Source: an uncultured Ruminococcus sp. (GTDB lineage: Bacteria > Bacillota > Clostridia > Oscillospirales > Ruminococcaceae). Taken from it: 49,822 bases of DNA. The stretch lies in assembly GCA_947177755.1 (NCBI GenBank), contig CAMWVV010000002.1:1-49822 (forward strand), in the 5' to 3' direction. Position numbers and translations under genes: made by a program. Below are positions 26,857 to 35,537 of this stretch, piece after piece (the first letter of the stretch is position 1; every line of letters starts with the position of its first letter). The notes beneath the pieces were generated by a model, which saw nothing but the letters and a program-made list of their open reading frames with translations, did no database searches and had not been told where the DNA came from.

Positions 26857-26862
26857 ATAACT

Positions 26863-27336
26863 ATGGAAAAAATTGCAAGCTTTCAGGTAGACCACACAAA
26901 ATTCAGTGTCGGTATGTACATATCAAGAATTGATGATGATATTGTAACTTATGATATAAGAATGGTAAAGCCAAACGGCGGTGTCTATATATCAAACCCG
27001 TCACTTCATACCATTGAGCATATATTTGCGACATATGCACGAAATTCACAATTCAGCAGAAACATTATATATGTAGGACCTATGGGTTGCAGAACAGGCT
27101 TTTATCTTCTCACAAGAGGTATATCCCACGAAAACGCTATAAATCTTGTGCGTGACGCATACACATATATTTCTGAGTTTGAGGGTGAAATTCCCGGATA
27201 TTCGCCGATTGAGTGCGGAAACTATCTTGAACATGACCTACAGTCAGCAAAAAAAGACGTTCTTCCACTGCTGGAAAAATTAAAGGGATATACTCCCGAA
27301 ATGCTTGACTATTCGTGGCACTTCAACAAAAACTGA
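26863..27336 (+). CDS. luxS: S-ribosylhomocysteine lyase LuxS (AI-2 synthase)
   Basis: LuxS cleaves S-ribosylhomocysteine to homocysteine and DPD, the precursor of autoinducer 2. The 157 residues begin MEKIASFQVDHTKFSVGMY. They carry the metal motif HTIEH (His49, Glu52, His53), the catalytic Cys76 in GPMGCRTGFYLL and the third ligand Cys118 in IECGNYLEHDL. It is the last gene of an operon with a pseudouridine synthase; the methyl-cycle gene pfs is not in view. The strong terminator after it is shared with the lipoprotein array. Confidence 0.96.
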   Translation: MEKIASFQVDHTKFSVGMYISRIDDDIVTYDIRMVKPNGGVYISNPSLHTIEHIFATYARNSQFSRNIIYVGPMGCRTGFYLLTRGISHENAINLVRDAYTYISEFEGEIPGYSPIECGNYLEHDLQSAKKDVLPLLEKLKGYTPEMLDYSWHFNKN

Positions 27337-27348
27337 AAATAATAAAAA

Positions 27349-27373
27349 GGGTGAACATATATTATGTTCACCC
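27349..27373. terminator. Bidirectional terminator between luxS and the lipoprotein array
   Basis: An 11-bp perfect stem GGGTGAACATA / TATGTTCACCC with a TAT loop is flanked by AAAAA on the left and ATTTTTAT on the right, so it can stop luxS transcription and that of the convergent lipoprotein operon. Confidence 0.92.
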
Positions 27374-27390
27374 GATATTTTTATATACGA

Positions 27391-28020
27391 TTATTCTGAC
27401 GGAACTGTTTCAACAGGAGTGAGGACAACTTCATTCTGCTGTGAATCATAGTCATCTATAAAAGCCTGATAATCGAAAGGTGTAAATTCATCTACTTTTT
27501 TAAGATAAATTTCCGTATTACTTTCAGAAGAGATATTAACAAGATAATCGCCGTCAAGCGTAAACTGTATCACACTTCCGTTATCACCGACTATTTCAAT
27601 TTCATTTTCACTTATCAGACCCCATTTATAATCAATGTTATCTTCTTCGGTGGTTATTGCAATAAGAGAATCAGAAAGACCGACAGTACCGCCTTCTATA
27701 ATATCGTACTGATATAACGAATATAAAGGCATACCCATAATGTCGCTGATTTCTTCACCGTCAACTAAAATTTTGTCGCACTCCCATTTTCCAAGAAAAG
27801 CGGTCGGGTCTGCATCGTCAAGATATTCATGCAATGTATTTTCTTTTTCTTCGTCTTCTGCTGTTGGCTCTTCTGTTTCAGACAGTGTTTCCGTTTCGTT
27901 CTGAACGGAATCAGACGAACTTTCAGAAACGGAACTGTCTTCTTTTTTTTCGTCACCGCAAGAGGAAAAAATACAGGTTAAAGCCATACACGCAGTTAAA
28001 ACAACAATTAATTTTTTCAT
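27391..28020 (-). CDS. Tandem lipoprotein family member 1
   Basis: This 209-residue lipoprotein has a lipobox ending FSSC (Cys21), an acidic Ser/Glu/Thr-rich stalk (about 22-65) and then one copy of a domain of about 115 residues. The domain starts FLGKWECDKILVDGEEISDI and ends VDEFTPFDYQAF. Its layout (GKW at the start, antiparallel strands, LDGDYL) suggests a lipocalin-like barrel. This copy is the most diverged of the array. Its start overlaps the stop of the next copy by one base. The function is unknown. Confidence 0.85.
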   Translation of the reverse strand: MKKLIVVLTACMALTCIFSSCGDEKKEDSSVSESSSDSVQNETETLSETEEPTAEDEEKENTLHEYLDDADPTAFLGKWECDKILVDGEEISDIMGMPLYSLYQYDIIEGGTVGLSDSLIAITTEEDNIDYKWGLISENEIEIVGDNGSVIQFTLDGDYLVNISSESNTEIYLKKVDEFTPFDYQAFIDDYDSQQNEVVLTPVETVPSE

Positions 28021-28724
28021 TATTCAGCAGACTCTTCCGTTTCGTCAGCTTCGGAAGTTTCAGATTCTTCTTCACCTACAACATCTTCCGTATCTGTTCC
28101 GTCACCGAGTTCAAAACTGTTCATAAATTCCTCAAAGTCAAAAGGTGTAAATTCGTCAACATTTACAAGATAAAGCTGCTCATCAGAACCCTCTTCAGTG
28201 CCTATGAGATAATCACCGTCTAAAGTAAGAAGCATAGAATCGCCGTCTGTATTTACAATTTCAATTTCCGTTTCGCTTACCATGCCCCATGTATACGTCA
28301 AATACTCTTCAGAAAGGCTTAATTCTGCCATAGTGTCTGGCATACTTGCTGTATTGTCTTCTTTGATTTCAAGCTGAAACATTGCATATACAGGAATACC
28401 CATGAAGTCGGTCATTTCCTCGCCCTCGGCTACTATCTTTTCGCACTCCCACTTACCAAGAAAAGCGGTAGCGTCAGCATCAATATATTCACGAGTTGTC
28501 TTTTCTTCTGTTTCTTCTTCAGTAGTTTCTTCTTCTGTTTCAGCCTCTGTAGTTTCTTCGGTAGTTTCCTCTTCGGTTGTTTCTTCCGTTGTTGTTTCGT
28601 CAACGGATTCTTCAGAAACAGATGATTCATCTGAAACGGAGCTGTCCTCTTCCTTATCTCCGCATGATGCAAACATACAGGTCATAGTTGTGCAAGCCAT
28701 TAAAAGTGCAATTAACTTTTTCAT
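28020..28724 (-). CDS. Tandem lipoprotein family member 2
   Basis: This 234-residue lipoprotein has lipobox FASC (Cys21). The stalk (about 22-77) is nearly pure Thr/Glu (repeats of TTEE). One GKW domain follows (about 88-200), with FLGKWECEKIVAEGEEMTDF, TYTWGMVSETEIEIV and VDEFTPFDFEEFMNSF. An acidic tail of about 35 residues ends the protein. AGGAG precedes the ATG. The Thr-rich stalk could be glycosylated or span the wall; this is inference. Confidence 0.85.
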   Translation of the reverse strand: MKKLIALLMACTTMTCMFASCGDKEEDSSVSDESSVSEESVDETTTEETTEEETTEETTEAETEEETTEEETEEKTTREYIDADATAFLGKWECEKIVAEGEEMTDFMGIPVYAMFQLEIKEDNTASMPDTMAELSLSEEYLTYTWGMVSETEIEIVNTDGDSMLLTLDGDYLIGTEEGSDEQLYLVNVDEFTPFDFEEFMNSFELGDGTDTEDVVGEEESETSEADETEESAE

Positions 28725-28877
28725 AATTATTCTCCTTATTTATAATTAATGTATAAAAATTTATCTCAATTGAGAACGAAAAGGCGTGATATAATATTTT
28801 CATCACCTGTTTCGGTTATTGTTTCCATTCCAAGTCAAAATCATACATGAAGACGGAACTGCAATAAATTTATTATA
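28725..28877 (-). other. Spacer in lipoprotein array, possible eroded copy
   Basis: This 153-base gap is the largest inside the array. One frame reads VFMYDFDLEWKQ before a stop, faintly like the VMFQFDFKEDG strand of the repeated domain, so it may be a decayed fragment. Support is weak, and no promoter of good quality is visible. Confidence 0.25.
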
Positions 28878-29942
28878 TTATCCGTTCATAAAGCTTTCAA
28901 CGTCAAAAGGCGTAAATTCATCAACTTTTATAAGATATACAACATCATCTGATTCATCTTCACGACCGACAAGCTTATTACCCTCAAGAGTAAAATCCAG
29001 TGCATAATAGTCATCAGAAATAATTTCGATTTCATTTTCACTTATCATACTCCATGAATAGCTTGTTTCATCCATAAGTTCAGCCATATCCTCACCGAAC
29101 ACTACCGTGCCGTCTTCTTTAAAGTCAAACTGGAACATCACATATAACGGAATACCATTTATATCGGTCATTTCCTCACCGTCTATAACTGCTCTTTCAC
29201 ATTCCCACTTTCCGAGAAAAGCCGATTTGTCGTAATCACCAAAGCCGTTTATAAAGCTTTCAAAATCAAAAGGTGTAAATTCATCAACCTTAACAAGATA
29301 AACCTGCTCGTCAGAATCCTCTTCAGTACCTACGAGATAATCGCCGTCAATGGTGAGAAGCATAACATCTCCGTCCGCATTCATGATTTCCATTTCTGTT
29401 TCGCTTACCATGCCCCACGTATATGTCAAAGCATCTTCATAACCGCTTATACTGTCTGACATACTGGCGGTATTGTCGTTCTTTATATCAAGCTGGAAAA
29501 CTGCATATATAGGAATACCCATAAGGTCTGTCATTTCCTCACCCTCGACTATCATCTTTTCACATTCCCACTTACCAAGAAAAACAGCAGGGTCAGCATT
29601 TTTAATATATTCATGTGTTGCAGCTTCGGACTTTTCTTTTTTCGTTTCTTTTCTGGGTGCGGACGTTGTTATTTTCTCCGTCGTGGACTTTGTTGTTGAT
29701 TTATCGGTTTTGATTGTTGTTTCGGATTCGGTTTTTTCTTTGATTTTGGCTGTTACATTTGTATTTACCGTTGTTTTTGTTTCTGCGGTTGTCTCTGTTT
29801 CAGCTGTTGTTTCCGTTTTGGCTGAATCGGAAACAGATATATCTTCTGAAACGGCACTTTCCTTTTCCGTATCTTTCGCACATGACGAAAAAACGCATGA
29901 TAAAGCCGTACAGATAATCAGAAATACAGTTGATTTTTTCAT
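28878..29942 (-). CDS. Tandem lipoprotein family member 3, two domains
   Basis: This 354-residue lipoprotein has lipobox FSSC and a long Thr/Lys/Glu stalk (to about residue 110). It carries two copies of the GKW domain: about 121-234 (FLGKWECEKMIVEGEEMTDL to VDEFTPFDFESFINGF) and about 241-352 (FLGKWECERAVIDGEEMTDI to VDEFTPFDVESFMNG). The ATG at 29942, six bases after AAAGG, is preferred to TTG two codons earlier. The internal duplication is direct evidence of domain multiplication within the array. Confidence 0.85.
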   Translation of the reverse strand: MKKSTVFLIICTALSCVFSSCAKDTEKESAVSEDISVSDSAKTETTAETETTAETKTTVNTNVTAKIKEKTESETTIKTDKSTTKSTTEKITTSAPRKETKKEKSEAATHEYIKNADPAVFLGKWECEKMIVEGEEMTDLMGIPIYAVFQLDIKNDNTASMSDSISGYEDALTYTWGMVSETEMEIMNADGDVMLLTIDGDYLVGTEEDSDEQVYLVKVDEFTPFDFESFINGFGDYDKSAFLGKWECERAVIDGEEMTDINGIPLYVMFQFDFKEDGTVVFGEDMAELMDETSYSWSMISENEIEIISDDYYALDFTLEGNKLVGREDESDDVVYLIKVDEFTPFDVESFMNG

Positions 29943-29954
29943 AGACAACCTTTA

Positions 29955-30626
29955 TTATTCATCTTCGGACTCATCGTCTGTAACCCATACTCCGTCGTTT
30001 TCGTCCTCTGTTGTTTCTTCATCTGATTCAAAGCTGTTCATATATTCTTCCAAGTCGAAAGGTGTAAATTCATCAACCTTTACAAGATATATCACATCGT
30101 CTGATTCAGTATCACGACCCGCAAGCTTATCATCCTCAAGAGTAAAAGTAAGTGAATCGCCATCAACGGAAACAATTTCAATTTCAGTTTCGCTTACCAT
30201 ACCCCATGTATATTCCACTGCGTCAGCAAGTTCAGTTTCAGCAGTAAGTGCTGTACCGTCCTCCTTGATGTCGAACTGGAACATAACATATATCGGAACA
30301 CCCATAAAATCAGTAAGTTCCTCACCGTCAACCACCATGCTTTCACATTCCCATTTTCCAAGAAAAGCTGTAGCATCGGCATCAATATATTCATGCGTTG
30401 CTGATTCCGTATCTTCTTCTGTTTCAGCCTCTGTAATTTCTTCTGTTGTTTCTTCTTCAGTAGTTTCCTCTTCGGTTGTTTCTTCCGTTGCTGTTTCGTC
30501 GCCTGATTCTTCGGAAACAGATGTATCTTTTGCAGAAGTGCCTTCATCTTTATCATCATTTCCGCACGACGCAAAAATACAGGTCATTGTTGTACAAGCC
30601 ACTAAAAGTGCAAGTAATTTTTTCAT
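29955..30626 (-). CDS. Tandem lipoprotein family member 4
   Basis: This 223-residue lipoprotein is first in the array's transcript. It has lipobox FASC (Cys21), a Thr/Glu stalk with TTEE repeats (about 40-78), and one GKW domain (FLGKWECESMVVDGEELTDF to VDEFTPFDLEEYMNSF). An acidic tail containing a tryptophan ends the protein. It is closest to member 2 in signal peptide and stalk. AAAGGAG lies before the ATG, and a clear promoter is upstream. Confidence 0.85.
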   Translation of the reverse strand: MKKLLALLVACTTMTCIFASCGNDDKDEGTSAKDTSVSEESGDETATEETTEEETTEEETTEEITEAETEEDTESATHEYIDADATAFLGKWECESMVVDGEELTDFMGVPIYVMFQFDIKEDGTALTAETELADAVEYTWGMVSETEIEIVSVDGDSLTFTLEDDKLAGRDTESDDVIYLVKVDEFTPFDLEEYMNSFESDEETTEDENDGVWVTDDESEDE

Positions 30627-30697
30627 AGTTTCTCCTTTCGGACTTTCAAAAAATTTATCTTTCCTTAAAATACAGATAATTTCAAGTCTTGCTATAT

Positions 30698-30726
30698 ATT
30701 ATACCACGAATGAAAAACAAAGTAAA
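30698..30726 (-). promoter_or_regulatory. Promoter of the lipoprotein array
   Basis: On the minus strand TTTACT (30721-30726), a 17-bp spacer ending in TGG (extended -10) and a perfect TATAAT (30698-30703), about 70 bases before the first start. The same -35 variant is used by the XRE gene at 23168. Confidence 0.8.
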
Positions 30727-30821
30727 TGGACGTTTCGGAAACTTTTCAGGCAGTTTTAAAAATATTATTATAAAATCTGCACAAAAAACATACATAAAAA
30801 TTGTCACAAGTCATAAACGCA

Positions 30822-31751
30822 CTACATTACAAGACCTGAATGCACTATTGCTTCTGTAAAGTGTTTCTGTAAAAAAACGTATATTAAAAGTACGGGGGCA
30901 ATGGAAATAAGACAGCCTGCCTCTTTCCATATAATCTGTTCCCTTGAACTTATTCGGTCAGCTGTATTAAAAAGATTTTTTTTAAGTTCACTGTCAAGAT
31001 TTTTAAGGACAAGTGCAACTGTCTTTGTATTTGTAAAAAAAGCCGAACTCATATAGTGGTCATTCCAGTACCAGACAAACGAAAACAAAAACACTGTAAG
31101 AAATGCAGGTGCTGCATTGGGAATCATGACTGTAATGAAAGTTCTGAAAGCTCCGCAGCCGTCAATACAGGCAGCGTCCTCAAGTTCTTTCGGCAGACCT
31201 CCGAAAAACTGTCTGAAAATAAGAATCATAAGACCAGAACGTATACCATTTCCCGTAACTGCTGGCAGATACATTGTAAGCATACTGTCAATAAGATTAA
31301 CGCTGAACAGACCTTTTATACCAAAATTCATAAACTGTGTGTAAAGAGGAAGTGAAATAACCTGCGGAGGCACAATAATCATCATTATAACTATTCCGAA
31401 AAGAAAATTTTTTCCCCTGAAACTGAATCTTGCAAAACCATAACCGGTAACCGCACAGGAACACACCTGAACCAGTGAACATCCGATATTAAGAATCAGT
31501 GTATTTTTAAGGGTATTTCCGAAATCCATAGCTTTTACGGTATCTTTAATCACACTTAATGTGAAATGCTGAGGAATCCATATTACAGCGGGATTATTCA
31601 TGTCATTGCTTTCCCTGAATGCACAGCTTACCATATATATTACAGGGTACATAATTATAAATCCTGTTCCGAAAAGAATTACAAATCTGAAAAAAGACCA
31701 TATTCTTCTGGTAATTTTATTTATATCCGTCAGAAAAACCCCCTCATTCAT
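30822..31751 (-). CDS. Carbohydrate ABC transporter permease, MalG type (pair 2)
   Basis: This membrane permease of about 309 residues has six membrane segments (IILFGTGFIIMYPVIYMVSC-like first segment). The EAA loop that contacts the ATPase reads ELEDAACIDGCGAFRTFITV. The ATG at 31751 overlaps the end of the preceding permease gene by eight bases. A strong GAGGGGG further on raises the possibility of a later, non-AUG start at a CTG (31733). It is the last gene of the sugar-transport operon; no convincing terminator hairpin follows, only AT-rich sequence to 30700. Confidence 0.9.
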   Translation of the reverse strand: MNEGVFLTDINKITRRIWSFFRFVILFGTGFIIMYPVIYMVSCAFRESNDMNNPAVIWIPQHFTLSVIKDTVKAMDFGNTLKNTLILNIGCSLVQVCSCAVTGYGFARFSFRGKNFLFGIVIMMIIVPPQVISLPLYTQFMNFGIKGLFSVNLIDSMLTMYLPAVTGNGIRSGLMILIFRQFFGGLPKELEDAACIDGCGAFRTFITVMIPNAAPAFLTVFLFSFVWYWNDHYMSSAFFTNTKTVALVLKNLDSELKKNLFNTADRISSREQIIWKEAGCLISIAPVLLIYVFLQKHFTEAIVHSGLVM

Positions 31752-32649
31752 ATTCACGGAAGACAAATTTATTTAAAACAAAAACAATAACACCCGTTGC
31801 CGACATAACTATAACAAAATAAATCCACGACATTGCCGCCTCCTCGCCGAATGCCCATTCATTTCTCATATCGCTTATACGTTCCATGACCGTATTCAAA
31901 GGACTTGTAAATGAATCTATAACGGTAAAAACAGTATTCACCAAAATAAACGGGCTTACATAAGGAAAGGTTATTTTCCAGAAATATTCCCACGAAGTAG
32001 CACCCTCTATCTGTGCGGCTTCCCTTGCTGAACGTGGAATATTCTGCAATGATGCAAGAAAAATAATTATCTGTATTCCACTGCTCCATACTATTCCGAA
32101 AATATTGTCTGCAACCGACGAAATCAAAGCACCCGTTTTGTCGCTTATTCCGTATACACCGAGAAATTCAAGCAGTTCGCCAATTAAATCCGTCGAAAAC
32201 ATCGTTGAAGAATTTATAATATCATTGTTTCCTGATATTTCCATGTCATCGCTGATAATCTTATAGACAGGTCCTGTAACAATAATCACAGGCAGAAAAA
32301 ACACCGCTCTTGCAAAAGTTCTGCCTCTGAAATTCTGATTAAGTATGACGGCAATAAACAGTGAAAATATAATGACAAGCGGTGTTTTCCACAGCGTTTC
32401 AACAAGCATATCACCAAGATATTCAGTGTATTTTTCGTCTTCGGTAAGCACTTTTATATATTTATCCATTCCGACCCATTCGGTGACAGTTTTTCCCGAA
32501 TCAACGGTAACTTCACAGAAAGAGTACCATAATGACTTGAAAAGCGGAATGAGAAAAAATATAACAGTACCGACAAGCCACAACGAAATAAAGCCATATC
32601 CGTAAAGAGATTTTTTCTTTGCATACGGAATTTTTTTCTTTTCTTTCAT
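31744..32649 (-). CDS. Carbohydrate ABC transporter permease, MalF type (pair 2)
   Basis: This 301-residue permease has about six membrane segments, with the first at about 16-38 (LWLVGTVIFFLIPLFKSLWY). The EAA loop reads AREAAQIEGATSWEYFWKI, followed by TFPYVSPFILVNTVF. It carries a longer periplasmic-side loop (about residues 115-180) than its MalF-like paralogue at 37893. The start overlaps the stop of the DUF5696-like gene by one base, so the two are coupled. It forms a heterodimer with the next gene's product. Confidence 0.92.
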   Translation of the reverse strand: MKEKKKIPYAKKKSLYGYGFISLWLVGTVIFFLIPLFKSLWYSFCEVTVDSGKTVTEWVGMDKYIKVLTEDEKYTEYLGDMLVETLWKTPLVIIFSLFIAVILNQNFRGRTFARAVFFLPVIIVTGPVYKIISDDMEISGNNDIINSSTMFSTDLIGELLEFLGVYGISDKTGALISSVADNIFGIVWSSGIQIIIFLASLQNIPRSAREAAQIEGATSWEYFWKITFPYVSPFILVNTVFTVIDSFTSPLNTVMERISDMRNEWAFGEEAAMSWIYFVIVMSATGVIVFVLNKFVFREYE

Positions 32650-34889
32650 CAGAAAATAATCCCCTCCTTCGCATAATCTGAAAGTCTTATAATATTACTG
32701 TTAAAATCAATTGTCTTTTTATCAAAATCAGCCTTTATCACAGTACCGTCCGACCAGACTGAAGTTATAAGTCTGCCTGAGTTTTCAACAATGTAATCAA
32801 CAATTGTTGAATCACCGACAGTCTGCAAAACAGGTTTAAGAATTTTATACCCGACAGATATTATGTCAGTCCAATTTTCATAGTTTGCATAATATAAATA
32901 ATCAAATTCAGTATCTTTAAGAATATCTGTACTTTCGTAAATCATATCACACCGCAGACTGCTCCCCGTAACCGCTGACATAAGCAGAACATTTTCCGCA
33001 TCGGGACTGCCGTTTAAAGCCGTTGAAGTATAAGGAATAATTCCGTGCATTACCATCTGAAAAAACGGTATATCCTCATCAAAAAGGTCAAAACCGCTTG
33101 ACGAAAGAGGAACGTTTATAATATGGTTTACATACGGAAAAACATAGGCATTTGCACCGTCTGCAAGTATTCCGTTATTAAATAAACCTGCGGTTTCAGA
33201 AAGATTTTCCTTAATTATATTCATCGTATCACAGCGTGAAATTTTGTTTTTACTGTAATCACCGTAAAGCGAATCAGTAAGACCGCCCAGTGAAACACCG
33301 TTCAGCCCCGCAACTGAATAATTTTCCGTAATTTCCGAAAATATTTCATTGAAACACTCAGGTGCAAGAAGCATTTTATTTTGTCGGAAACTGTCGGGAA
33401 CTCCGTAAACCAAATCATAAGACCGTATTTTTGAATAAGACCCCGACACTCTCACTGCTGAACCCGAAAACGTATCGAAACCATTCCCCGAATTAAAATA
33501 AATATTATCAGATACAGGATAAAACTCGTAATTATTACTTTCAATAAAATCCAGAAAATCTTTAAAATCACTTTTTCCGCCAAGATTGCGTGAAGGTTTC
33601 GCCTCAGTATCAACTTTGTTTTTCATACCATCGTCCGTCCAGTTGCTGTATGAAACAACCACATTGTCTACACCGTTGTCTTTAAGTTTGTCAAGAATCA
33701 TCTTCGCACTTCCATAGTCTGTAACGGTCTGTTTCATCATAAAAGGAACACCAAGAACAGACTTTTTTCGTTGAGTACCGCCGTACAATTCCACATAAAG
33801 CGGAGCGGAATTTTCTTTCTTCTGTACATTACAGTTGTTCACAAGATAATTTCTGTAACATTCCGCAACGTCCGTATAACTGACATTTTTCCTTGCAATC
33901 GGATAATAGAGAATTTCAATGTCACCGCACTTTATACCGCCGTTTTCAAAAACCGTAAGTCTTTCACTGTTACTGCCTGCGGTATAATATGTATCGGTAC
34001 TCCGCAGAACAAAAGTAAAATTACATATATTGTAATTACTTCCCGACTGTCCCGAAACTTCCGCCGAAATAAAAGCGTTGGAGTCGCCTTTGGTCGCAAC
34101 CGCAAGCATAGCATTATCATCTTTAACTATACTGTAAACGGGCAGATAAATCTGCTCATTCACAGAATATCTTCTTTCAGGCACTAAAGCAGTATCGTCA
34201 CCATAGATACGCTGATTGTAAGGACTTGCCCATGTCTTCCCGTTGTTGAAATTTATCAACGCACCGCTTCCGTCGGGAATAATAAAATAACCGTTTTCCG
34301 TATCGTCCGACGCTCCGAAACTTCCGAGCAGTGTCATTTCAGTGGCGATATTTAAAGGGTCTGTTTCTGATATTTCAGAAATTTTCAGACTTGCTTTCAG
34401 ACAGTCTTTTTCAAGTGTATAGTCAACATAAAAACCGAAACCCACACTTTCATAGTCATAAAAAAGTCTTATTCCGTTTTCAATGTCCATAACGCTTACT
34501 TCACACCCACTGCTTCCTGAACGCAGAAAATTATTGTCTGAACGCTTTTCAGGAATCCCATAACGCAGTACCGCCGACGACATCAGCTCTTCTTTTTTAA
34601 TCTGTGAAACTTCTTCGTCAATATCACTTTCATCAGGCGACGACCACCATATATAGCCGTTTGATTTGTCCTCAAGTCCGAAAACAGCAGTTTCATCATA
34701 GACAAGAAGTCTGAATCTTTCATTTTCCACAGCGGTACGCAGTCCGCTGACGTGTGAAAATTCCGTATCATCATAAACGATACTTTTACTGATAAATTTC
34801 TTTATATCTTTTTCGGCATAACTGTTTCCGTAAACATTCATAAACAAAACGGAAATTATGCAAATCAAAAAAATTTTTATCCTTTTCAT
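32649..34889 (-). CDS. Secreted DUF5696-like protein, possible glycoside hydrolase fold
   Basis: This 746-residue protein has a signal peptide (MKRIKIFLICIISVLFMNVY). An N-terminal beta-rich half (about 45-350) contains NGYFIIPDGSGALINFNNGK, and a C-terminal half (about 350-700) reads like a TIM barrel: VPFMMKQTVTDYGSAKMILD, NVVVSYSNWTDDG, FYPVSDNIYF, GVSLGGLTDSLYGDY. I associate this architecture with the DUF5696 family, which occurs beside sugar ABC transporters in Firmicutes. Enzymatic activity on an imported glycan is plausible but not shown; no assigned catalytic pair is recognised. Confidence 0.7.
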   Translation of the reverse strand: MKRIKIFLICIISVLFMNVYGNSYAEKDIKKFISKSIVYDDTEFSHVSGLRTAVENERFRLLVYDETAVFGLEDKSNGYIWWSSPDESDIDEEVSQIKKEELMSSAVLRYGIPEKRSDNNFLRSGSSGCEVSVMDIENGIRLFYDYESVGFGFYVDYTLEKDCLKASLKISEISETDPLNIATEMTLLGSFGASDDTENGYFIIPDGSGALINFNNGKTWASPYNQRIYGDDTALVPERRYSVNEQIYLPVYSIVKDDNAMLAVATKGDSNAFISAEVSGQSGSNYNICNFTFVLRSTDTYYTAGSNSERLTVFENGGIKCGDIEILYYPIARKNVSYTDVAECYRNYLVNNCNVQKKENSAPLYVELYGGTQRKKSVLGVPFMMKQTVTDYGSAKMILDKLKDNGVDNVVVSYSNWTDDGMKNKVDTEAKPSRNLGGKSDFKDFLDFIESNNYEFYPVSDNIYFNSGNGFDTFSGSAVRVSGSYSKIRSYDLVYGVPDSFRQNKMLLAPECFNEIFSEITENYSVAGLNGVSLGGLTDSLYGDYSKNKISRCDTMNIIKENLSETAGLFNNGILADGANAYVFPYVNHIINVPLSSSGFDLFDEDIPFFQMVMHGIIPYTSTALNGSPDAENVLLMSAVTGSSLRCDMIYESTDILKDTEFDYLYYANYENWTDIISVGYKILKPVLQTVGDSTIVDYIVENSGRLITSVWSDGTVIKADFDKKTIDFNSNIIRLSDYAKEGIIF

Positions 34890-34907
34890 AGCAGACTGTC
34901 ACCGTTT

Positions 34908-35537
34908 CTATACTCTTATTCTGTAGACAATTTCCGTGTATACAGTTGAAATGAAAATATAAACCTGCTGAACAAGTGCCATGAAAAGTACAAGCAGTAC
35001 GAGCATTATGAACATGGCAACAACAGTAAGCAGTACAGCCGAAAATGTCTTTAAGACCGTATACTGATGAACCGATTTTACAGCCGAAAAAAGCAGAACG
35101 GCAGTCCATAAAGTACCCATAATTTCAATCATCTGCATGAAAACATATTCGTCTCTTACAAGAAAATGAGAGAGAACCGTATTAATGTACATCTGAGAAA
35201 TATACGGAACAAGTGCATATGCACTGTAAATAAAGATATTTTTCATTGTTCCCTCACCGTCAAGAATCGTACAGACAGACCAGTTTCCCACCGTCCAAGC
35301 CATAAAAAGAACTATGCTCTTTATAAAATACGGAATAATATTGAAAGTTTTGTCGTACACGGCATAAAACTGAAATCCATACAGACGTTCATGTGCAATT
35401 TCCGCAAAGAAAAACAGAATCAATATAAAAAATGCTATTTTTACCGAACCCGATTTTTTCCACCGCATATCTTCAAAACCCTCAAAAATATGTGTGACTG
35501 CGTGTTTCAGCCAATGTTTCTGTGTCAGATTCATCAT
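34908..35537 (-). CDS. YIP1-like membrane protein
   Basis: This 209-residue protein has about five membrane segments: IAFFILILFFFAEIAHERLY, IIPYFIKSIVLFMAWTVGNW, then two or three more. It matches the Yip1-like layout found next to DUF5696 genes. FMAWTVGNWSVCTILDGEGT is the typical W...L.G.G segment after the second segment. The ATG overlaps the stop of the NHL gene by four bases. Its role is unknown; a membrane helper for the transporter is a guess. Confidence 0.75.
   Translation of the reverse strand: MMNLTQKHWLKHAVTHIFEGFEDMRWKKSGSVKIAFFILILFFFAEIAHERLYGFQFYAVYDKTFNIIPYFIKSIVLFMAWTVGNWSVCTILDGEGTMKNIFIYSAYALVPYISQMYINTVLSHFLVRDEYVFMQMIEIMGTLWTAVLLFSAVKSVHQYTVLKTFSAVLLTVVAMFIMLVLLVLFMALVQQVYIFISTVYTEIVYRIRV

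Noticed and set aside
29473-30759. A 428-codon open frame on the plus strand across lipoproteins 3 and 4
   Set aside because: It is antisense to two clear lipoprotein genes. Its Ser/Val-rich product is the complement of the Thr/Glu stalk codons, and it has no credible ribosome binding site.
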